From Glandiceps talaboti (taxonomy: Eukaryota; Hemichordata; Enteropneusta; Spengelidae), in NCBI RefSeq assembly GCF_964340395.1, contig NC_135555.1, positions 20,431,447-20,495,446 of the forward strand: 64,000 nt of DNA. The letters are read 5' to 3'. The translations under genes were made by a program, and so were the position numbers. The notes below the pieces were generated by a model. It had not been told where the DNA came from, made no database searches, and saw only the letters and a list, made by a program, of their open reading frames with translations. Of the stretch, positions 56,254-64,000 are shown piece after piece; positions within the stretch are counted from its first letter, which is position 1; each line of letters begins with the position of its first letter.

Positions 56254-56493
56254 GACGTACAAGAAAATGTTGTGCCTAAAAGCAACTATCTATCTTTTTA
56301 GTTTTCAATTTCAATTTCAAAATATTTATAGATGATACAAAAAAGTAGTTTTGTCCTAGGCTAGTTTAGGGTGATTCGGATGTACAAGAAAATGTTGTGC
56401 CTAAAAGCAACTATGTATCGTTTTAGTTTTCAATTTCATTTTCAAAATACAAAAAAGTAGTTTTGTCATAGGCTAGTTTAGGGTGATTCAAAT
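56254..56493. repeat. two-copy tandem duplication of about 124 bp
   Basis: GTACAAGAAAATGTTGTGCC, TTAGTTTTCAATTTCA and GGCTAGTTTAGGGTGATTC occur in the same order in both halves (from 56254 and from 56378). The second copy has a small internal deletion. Confidence 0.93.
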
Positions 56494-58764
56494 GTGTCAA
56501 TCTGTAACCTAAAGGTTGGCAAAAAAATGAAAGCTGTTACGGAATATGAATTATTTCTGTTTGTTATATTTTACATTAATTTTAAATTTTTTTGGTGTAA
56601 ATTATATACTCATGGTTGCATCTCTGTATTGTAACTGGATATTTTGAAACATACCATATTTTGTCTAAATTTGAAGTTAGTATGTTTACAAGGGTTGGAC
56701 TCAATAATACAATTAAAGTTGCTAATCAGCTACATCTAATCCACTTTCCCTGGTAAACATGTAATGTAAGCAGTCAGCATTAGCACACCATATCTTGTAT
56801 ATTTATATTTCTTGGAATAAATGAATATATTATTCATTTCTCAGCCTTTTGTACCTGCCTGAAGGTTCCCCATCAAACTTGTTGTTCAAGAATATGGAAA
56901 TATGTACAAAATTGTCCAGATACCCCCTTCTCTCTTGTTATCAGACTACTGTGTATCCAAACCTTAGCAAAAGAAGTAATCTGTGCATACCACTCTCCCT
57001 TCTTATCAGAATGCATATAAATATCGTTTTTTTATTTGTATAGATGTTATGTTCCTAATTTATTTGTCCAGGCAACACATAACATATTGCAAGTCAAAAT
57101 AAAGATTGAAGTACTTATGTGTGCTTTGCTCTGAGAATAGAAGTGTGAGCAAATACAGTAGAGTAAATCACACTACCAGGATCAAGGTATGCAAATATAA
57201 ATTTATAGACAGTTGTAAGTGTCCATGGTTTCTATCTACTAATAAGGCCACCTATGTGAAGTAGCTATTATTAAGACTCCCTAGGAATATCAATAAGTAT
57301 ACCCCTGCTTTGCAGTGAAGTATGGGGGTAAAGGAACTCTCTGTCACATGATCTTTGAAAACAAAGTCCAACTTTAATAAGCGTAATGTTAAGTATGGAC
57401 TTTATCTAATGTTGCAGGTGTGACAGGGTGCTGGGTGTGAAAAAGTCCATATATAGATGAAGAGCCAAGCTGTGCATGCAAAAGTTCACCTCAACAGATC
57501 ATTAAGGTAACAGTAACTACTTGTATAATGGTAGACATGCAACTATTTATGTATTTAATGATCTTTCATAATCCAGCACCTGTTACTTTATGTAACAATG
57601 GTGCCATTGTCACATCATGGTGTGATTTTCTAGATATATGAATATCCAGTAATCAGAGGTGTGACAAGATAAATGTGAATTGAATCCTTGCCAATCAGTG
57701 TCTTTAGAAATCAATGCAATTACACAAGAAACTGATTGTTACATAATTGATTTATTGAGAGGTACTGTTAACAGTTTCCCTAGAATTTGTTCACATGAAG
57801 GCTCAAATACCATGTAACACTTTCAGACTATAGTGCAGTTCCCTGCTGGAGACCTGGAATAGAACATCCACGTTCTGTTGCTTATCCAATATAATTTTGG
57901 TTGGAAGTATGATTTTCATTTTATCAAGATGATGTATAGAAATTACAAGAGGGTTTGATATCCTTTGTAACACTAACAGTAAAATTATAAGAGGTCTCAT
58001 CAGTGCCCCTGTTGCCATGTTTAGGGACAACACAGAAATACAAGTCTTAGAGTGCTTAGCACTCTTGTTACCTTATTCAGATAGAACACAGAAATTACAA
58101 GACTGATTTTGCCCATGTTACCTTGTTCAAGAGAACACAGACTTTGATGTATTCATGTAATAATAATGTCATTTTATCACTTCATAAAGCAAACGCCGAG
58201 TCGATCTGTCACTTGTACCTGTATAGGTCTAAAGGCCAAGATAGACAGGGAATTTTGTGAACAATTCTTTGTAATAGCATATCACCTATCGGATGTTTTA
58301 TTATTTTCACAATGCTCCTAGGTAGGGGATACAATTCTATTTTGGGTACTGAGAATCATCACACATGACAAGGCTAGCAACTTAGTGCGTATACTAGGCA
58401 ATGTAAGATGCAACTTACGAGAAAGTGCAGAAAAAACTAGGATTCCTTGTGATGTATGTACCTGGAAATGTCGCAAGACCCTGTGATTGTGTATGTACGC
58501 AGAGTATTTAGTTGTATGCAATGAATTGCTTAGTGCGTTACTTACCAAATTGCCTCATGTATCTTGGCATTTTTTTTCTGTACACATTTTTCTTCTTCTA
58601 TTTTTATACTGCTGCATCAGTAGTAAGACTAGAATATCTTTATGTCATATCTCTAACCTTGTCTTTTGATAAATTGTACAATAAATGGTCCAAAGTAGTT
58701 ATGTATAACATAAATCAAATTTCTGTAAGTGGAAGTAAATTTCTGTTACTCAAGCTGCAACAAA

Positions 58765-59540
58765 TAAGGCTGGGGCACACTATCATGCATATAGATTGAA
58801 ACTAAATGAAAGTAAAACAGAGGTTATACTCTTTGGAACCAGGCAACAAATTGCCAAGATCAGTTTTGACCATGTTCACAGTTGGAAATACTAGGATCAA
58901 AATAGTTGACCAAGTCCGCAATCTGGGAGGCTGGTTAGATTCATATCTATCTATGGCTTTTCATGTTAACCAAGTCTGTAAGAAAGGGAATCATAACTTA
59001 TACAATCTCAGTCGTATTCATAAATATTTGAATCAGAAAGCTTGTGAAGCATTGGTCCATTCTCTAGTCAGTTCTCATCTTGATTATGCAAACTCCATAT
59101 TGTATGGAATGCCACAGTATTTGTTTGACAGATTGCAGCGAGTACAAAATAATGCTGCATGTGTTGTAAAAGGTTTGAGAAAGTGTGATGGAATAACACA
59201 ATCTCTTATTGAGCTTCAGTGGTTGCCTGTCAAGGCAAGAGTTGATTTTAAAGTAATTTTACTAGTTTTTAAGGCTTTGAATGGTAAATCACCTTGTATA
59301 TGGTATATCCAAGATTTGTTTACATGTACCAACAATTCTCGTTGCAATTTGCGTAACTACTGTAGTCAAAATCTTCTTGTACCTCGATCGTATATTACAC
59401 TAAATGACAGAGCGCTTGCCATTTGCGGACCAAATCTATGGAACTCAATTCCTGGAGAACTAAAGCTGATCACTGATGTTGAACTTTTTAAATGTGAACT
59501 TAAAACATATCTGTTTAAACAATATTATAAGCTGTATTAA
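58765..59540 (+). mobile_element. 5'-truncated LINE (CR1/L2-like) reverse-transcriptase C-terminus
   Basis: Begins as RLKLNESKTEVILFGTRQQ, then a frameshift near 58855-58875, then an open frame of about 220 residues to TAA at 59540: VGNTRIKIVDQVRNLGGWLD, HLDYANSILYGMPQ, LQRVQNNAACVVKG, LQWLPVKARVDFK, LNDRALAICGPNLWNSIPGE, LKTYLFKQYYKLY. These are the thumb and C-terminal blocks of a non-LTR reverse transcriptase. The endonuclease and catalytic FADD region are missing. It is the youngest-looking LINE piece in the window, judged by how little the frame is broken. Confidence 0.92.
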
Positions 59541-62500
59541 TTTTTTACCATGTGTCTTTTACGAAATTGTCATTTTAGCCTTTTTATAATTTTTGTAACC
59601 AGTATGAGAATGAGAAAGCAGTGTTTGCTGAGGTTGATAACCCCAGGAACAGAAAACCGCAAACCATGTCAAATGCCCCTAGTTAGTGCCCGCCGACGAA
59701 GTCTGAGATGGGGACTTATGGATTGGGTTCCGTCCATCTGTCCGTCTGTCCAGAGCCGTTTCTTGGAGATGCCTGGACCGTTTTTTTTTTCAAACTTGGT
59801 ACAGGGGCAACATGCAATGGCATACATATACATGTCAATTTGTTTCATGATACAATCCAATATGGCCGCCTAGCAGCCATTTTGTTTGCAAATTTTCCCT
59901 GTCCATCAAAGCCATAACTCAGACAAGTTTGAACAGATCTCATTCAAAGTTGGTATTAGGACAGTGTTCTATGACATACATGTGCATATTCATTGTTGTC
60001 ATGGTACGATCCAATATGGCCGCCTAGCAGCCATTTTGTTTGCGAATTTTCCATGTCCAAAGCCATAACTGAGACATGCTTGAACAGATCTCATTCAAAG
60101 TTGGTATTAGGACAGTGTTCTATGACATACATGATTGTGCATATCCATTTTCGTCGTGATACAATCCGATATGGCTGCCTGGCAGCGATTTTGTTGGCAC
60201 AGTTTCCAAGTCCAAAGCCATAACTCAGGCATGCTGGAACACGTCCGTCCCACTGTAATTTCATGTCAGACTCGTCAAGTATGATTCATATTATTTCTGG
60301 TGGATAGTTTTCCTCGCCTTCCTGAGGAGATGAGTAACATAAGGACTACATGTATCACCACAAGTAAACAAATAAGTAATGACAAACTCTGATGTCGAAA
60401 GTATTTTCCAGCTGAATTAAGAATAATATTTGAGAATTTTATTTATTATATTATGCATAAATTTTGAGAATGGTAGAGAAAATAGTCAATTTGACCCTTC
60501 CTTTGAGTGCCATGGAACAAATGATGTATGTGTAGGCATGCGATGGCATGATGTAAAATGACAGGGTTTAAATCTCATTTCCTGTTCAGATATGTACACT
60601 GTGGCATATGCACTGTTCGAAACATAAAAATGAATGTCGATGAATGTTGAATGTGTATAAAATTCATGATGCAACACAGGAACAGATAAATGTAAGTCAG
60701 AGGGAAGATTGGGATATTTTTTCTCTTTTTGAAACAACACTACTTTTTTTCAACTGTTCGATCAAAGGGATTGATTCAGAAACTAGTGAAATTTGTGATA
60801 ATTACAACTATTCAGGGTGTAGGCCAAAAAAGAGAGAGAATTGTTTCTGGTCAATGTGCGCATCACTTAAATTCCCTCGCGTTAATTTTTTTTTTAATGT
60901 GTTTGTCCAGCCCATGTAGCCTCTGCAGATCTGTGGGAAAACACAAAAACTATCCCTCCCTACATTAATTGCTGCTGTAGTGAAGACAACTGCAGATTAC
61001 CAAGCAAATTATAAATGTATATCTACCCAGCATACAGTGCATATTTGCTCTAAAGTACTAAATAAAAAGAACAGTAACTGCCATAAATAGTAGATTGAGT
61101 GACAGGTTTGACAATTAAAAAAATGGGGGGGGGGGAAGCATATGTAGACTCTTCATCATGAGTATTTATGATTAGACAAAGCAAATACATGTCTCTGTAT
61201 GAGACTCAAAGACTACACTTAGAGATGTAGATAAGGGTATGGTCCGTATAGCCAGTAAAAACAACATGCTACTCCACGCGAATGTTTTGCCAGCTTTTTT
61301 TTTTCTTCTAGGAATTTATTTTAAGATTCTTTGTTTCAACCACTATATTTCCATTGATGGACAGATTCATAGGTCATGTCCATCGATATTACTGCCTTCT
61401 TTTCACATATTGACCAGCACTTTTAAAATTAGCGACATCCTTGTATCTTATAACATATCCTTACCAGGACATCTACGCATCAGTAGTTTATTTATGTACA
61501 GGATGCGTCATATTAGTTTAAACATTTCGTGGAATCTTTGGTATTTATGCCAACTCCTAGTATCTCAATACGGCAGCGTGATATCATGTCTGAAAGTGGA
61601 GATTGTCATGTTAAAAATATACATTGAAGTGTACCGGTACAATATATGCACATCGTTTTACAAAATCTCTTTTTTGGAACATATTTTAGAGAGGAAATCA
61701 AAGTTTGCTCAAAAGGGAGATTAATTGATATATTGAAATCTGTGTCAACATTGTGATTAACGAATACTAGTTCCTGTATAAGTTTGTTATCATAAATTGT
61801 AGCTGTCAAGGTCAAGTTTGACATTTACAGTTACATGACTTTGAATCATTCCATGCCTTCCGATTCAGCAGATCACATGACATCCTCATTTACATAAGGA
61901 GGTCACTTGTATGCAAATTAAGAGAATGTAAGCTATCCCTGCATACCAACTTTTACTCTGTCGACAGTCTATCTGTTCAGGTCTGGGTCAGTCTAAAGGC
62001 TGAGGCTGTCTGGAATTACCATGTCTTTCTGTCACACTAATTTTCTTTCAGTTGTTGCTGTCTGTCTGTTTTCTTTCGTTCTCTTTCTTCTCTATCTGCA
62101 GAATATTATTGGATAGTCTTTCTCACTGATAACCCTCGCAAATGCATTATACACAGTACACTGTTACACACTTACAGAGTTCAGTGGCTTTTGCAGTCAA
62201 GTTCTAAAATTAAGCATATCCAACTGCAGACATCAGATAATTTATACCAATTAAGTCTAAATGTGTATAGTAGTATAGGAAGGTTGATGTAGAGGTCTAA
62301 ATTGTTGTGAGTAACCTAAATCCAACAACAGGTCATTGTCAGTTAGCACAAATGATATTGATTGTTTTGAATTTTTTATAAACTATGTACAACTCAAATC
62401 AAACTAAATCAATCCTTGTAGACATCAGTGGTTTTATTGGTTTTTTAGAACCAATACCAGTAAATAGAGAACCCCGCCAAATTAACATTTATCCTAGTCT

Positions 62501-64000
62501 AGTTCCGATACGATCGACGTTGAGCTCTACGATCACTATCCTCTCCATGTATGTGGAGATGATCATCGTAGTAATCGTAATGCATATGTATAGGAACTAC
62601 CAGGTAGACTACAGTTATCCAATGAATGGCAATGCATACATAATTTAAAACAGAATATGTTTGGAATTTAACAAGCCTGGTAAAATATACTTGAAAATCA
62701 AGTTGTAAATTGTGGTTCATTTACCAGCTTTACACTCTAACAAAGTAGTATTAGGTATAGTATTATTGAAACAGTCTGGAGTCCCTGTAAAATGTTTAAA
62801 ATGATCACAAAAGTGTTTAAGGTGCTTGAAGGAAAAACAGCCACACTAGAATTCTGGAAATAGACACAGAGAACAATATGCAGTATACAATACTGGCTGC
62901 CTCTTGTAAAGTTCACCATGTCTGAACAGAAATCCTATAGAGTGCTGTGACCTCTCGGTGACCTTGTCAATTTGTGAACTGAGTTGGGGGTAACACAATA
63001 TGTCTATTGATTTATTTATTTATTAAGTCTAGGGAACTTCTGTTTTGTTAATAAGCAGTGTACATTGTTAGTCGTAGTGTTGACTTTTCGTGTAGACATT
63101 CCAAATATTATATGATTATAAAAATGATAACTTTACCATCTGAAACATTTCAAATCAATCAAACCTACTATGTAAAGGTTTTAGAACCCTAATTTGTTAC
63201 TGGAAACATTGATGTAATCATGAATGAAGTTACCTTATTGGAATCTAGTTTTTGAAGCGACTATGACGACATAAGAAACATTGAAGTTGGATAACATTGA
63301 ATGGTTTCCAAACATGGTTTCTAAGCATGATTTATATTTAGACACTAGGCCAAAATGTGGAGACCTTTGTCAAGGGTGCAACTCTGTTGTGTCTGTACAT
63401 TGAAAGCATGAGACATTACAATACATACAGCTCCACATAAAATACTTTCCATAATCATATCAATACAAGCTATTGCATTCCAGAAATAGACATTCTGAAC
63501 GGTACAAATTATATTTAGCTTGTTGTCGAAAGCTATGTGAGTGTAGAATATATTACTGGATGACTGAACATCACACTTTGACCACTGAATGACCTATTGT
63601 CTATTTTTAATAAAGAAGTCTGGGCATTGAATTAATCTATTATGTATTGTGCATGTCTGTCTAGTCTGCTTACTGTCTGTGTGGTGTGTATTGATTCCTG
63701 TAATTGTACCATCCAAAGGGAACATGAATTCTCAGCTGATCATAAAAATACATGATTTGATCTGTGAGTTCAATGTAATTATTGTTTCTGTCAGTTTATA
63801 TGACATTTGTTGGTTTATTGAACGGTGTCTGGCTGATCAATTAGCTCGTCTGCATATTCCATTTATCAAAAGTATCAGTTTTATATCAAAGTTGGTTAAT
63901 TCACAGACAAGTTTGTTTTCCCTGACCTAATTGAGATGTACAGATGGATATCTAAGTCTCACTATTGATTATATTTTGATAAAGTCATCAGCATATTGGT
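59541..64000. other. gene-poor right flank
   Basis: Apart from the tandem repeat at 59.7-60.2 kb, nothing beyond AT-rich sequence is supported. The longest open frame (61239-61724, plus) starts at a non-ATG codon and shows no domain. Confidence 0.6.
59736..60245 (+). repeat. tandem repeat, about 155-bp unit, 3+ copies
   Basis: GCCATAACTCAGACAAG-type phrases recur at about 59910, 60062 and 60218, and CATTCAAAGTTGGTATTAGG with ACAGTGTTCTATGACATACA recurs twice. Each unit carries the interrupted palindrome ATGGCCGCCTAGCAGCCAT followed by TTTGTTTG. The first part includes a Pro/Ser-coding CCGTCCATCTGTCCG word. It directly follows the LINE fragment and may be part of a different, non-coding mobile family. 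Confidence 0.85.

Larger units (their letters stand above)
49316..58744. other. NFAT5 upstream region and gene-poor spacer
   Basis: After the NFAT5 promoter the sequence is AT-rich with tandem repeats, MITEs and satellites listed separately. No coding exon is convincingly supported. The best candidate is the mini-exon at 49697-49708. Between 57.9 and 58.2 kb a phrase like ACAGAAATTACAAGACTGA recurs loosely. Confidence 0.5.

Noticed and set aside
61239-61724. 161-residue plus-strand open frame
   Set aside because: Non-ATG start, composition of random AT-rich DNA, no splice context or motif.

Overview
The window is nuclear DNA from an animal. Protein-coding genes are split by canonical GT-AG introns and sit in AT-rich DNA full of microsatellites, fold-back and MITE elements, 5'-truncated LINE tails and one tRNA-derived SINE. 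The METTL3 and NFAT5 genes are close to vertebrate versions in domain order and key residues. The DNA-transposon landscape and a single-exon orphan GPCR suggest a marine invertebrate, either a non-vertebrate deuterostome or a lophotrochozoan. I cannot place it further from sequence alone. I saw no LTR retroelement, retrovirus or Polinton.

Layout. 1-2348: no gene, one large tetranucleotide satellite. 2349-3401 (-): single-exon rhodopsin-class GPCR. 3402-9538: repeat-rich spacer with a 31-bp tandem array carrying POU octamers, several microsatellites and two oppositely oriented copies of one MITE. 9539-24185 (-): METTL3, the catalytic subunit of the mRNA N6-adenosine methyltransferase, with 15 coding exons encoding about 549 aa. 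24186-26930: spacer with an LINE tail and a pair of CRE motifs. 26931-30905 (+): a four-exon gene of unknown function encoding 259 aa. 30906-37532: spacer or 3' UTR with two MITEs. 37533-49315 (-): NFAT5/TonEBP-type Rel factor, 11 coding exons encoding 806 aa, with a piggyBac-like non-autonomous element in an intron. 49316-64000: NFAT5 promoter, then a gene-poor repeat-rich stretch with an LINE reverse-transcriptase fragment at 58.8-59.5 kb.

The most unusual structure is in METTL3. The 3' end of the exon between the CCCH zinc fingers and the catalytic domain, together with the first 12 nt of the following intron, has been amplified into 46 periods of exactly 39 bp (about 12990-14816). Every period carries a complete exon/intron junction, CAG|GTTAGT, preceded by an acceptor-like tract. 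This gives 47 serial, nearly identical 5' splice sites. Because 39 is a multiple of 3 and the unit has no stop in the host frame, any donor choice keeps METTL3 in frame and changes the zinc-finger-to-methyltransferase linker by multiples of 13 residues (0 to 598). Each unit also resembles a recursive-splicing ratchet point. I know of no described METTL3 with this arrangement, but I have not searched.

The genes do not form an obvious pathway. METTL3 and the unknown gene diverge from a shared 2.7-kb spacer. NFAT5 has a CCAAT/GC-box promoter with a possible tiny divergent first exon beside it.
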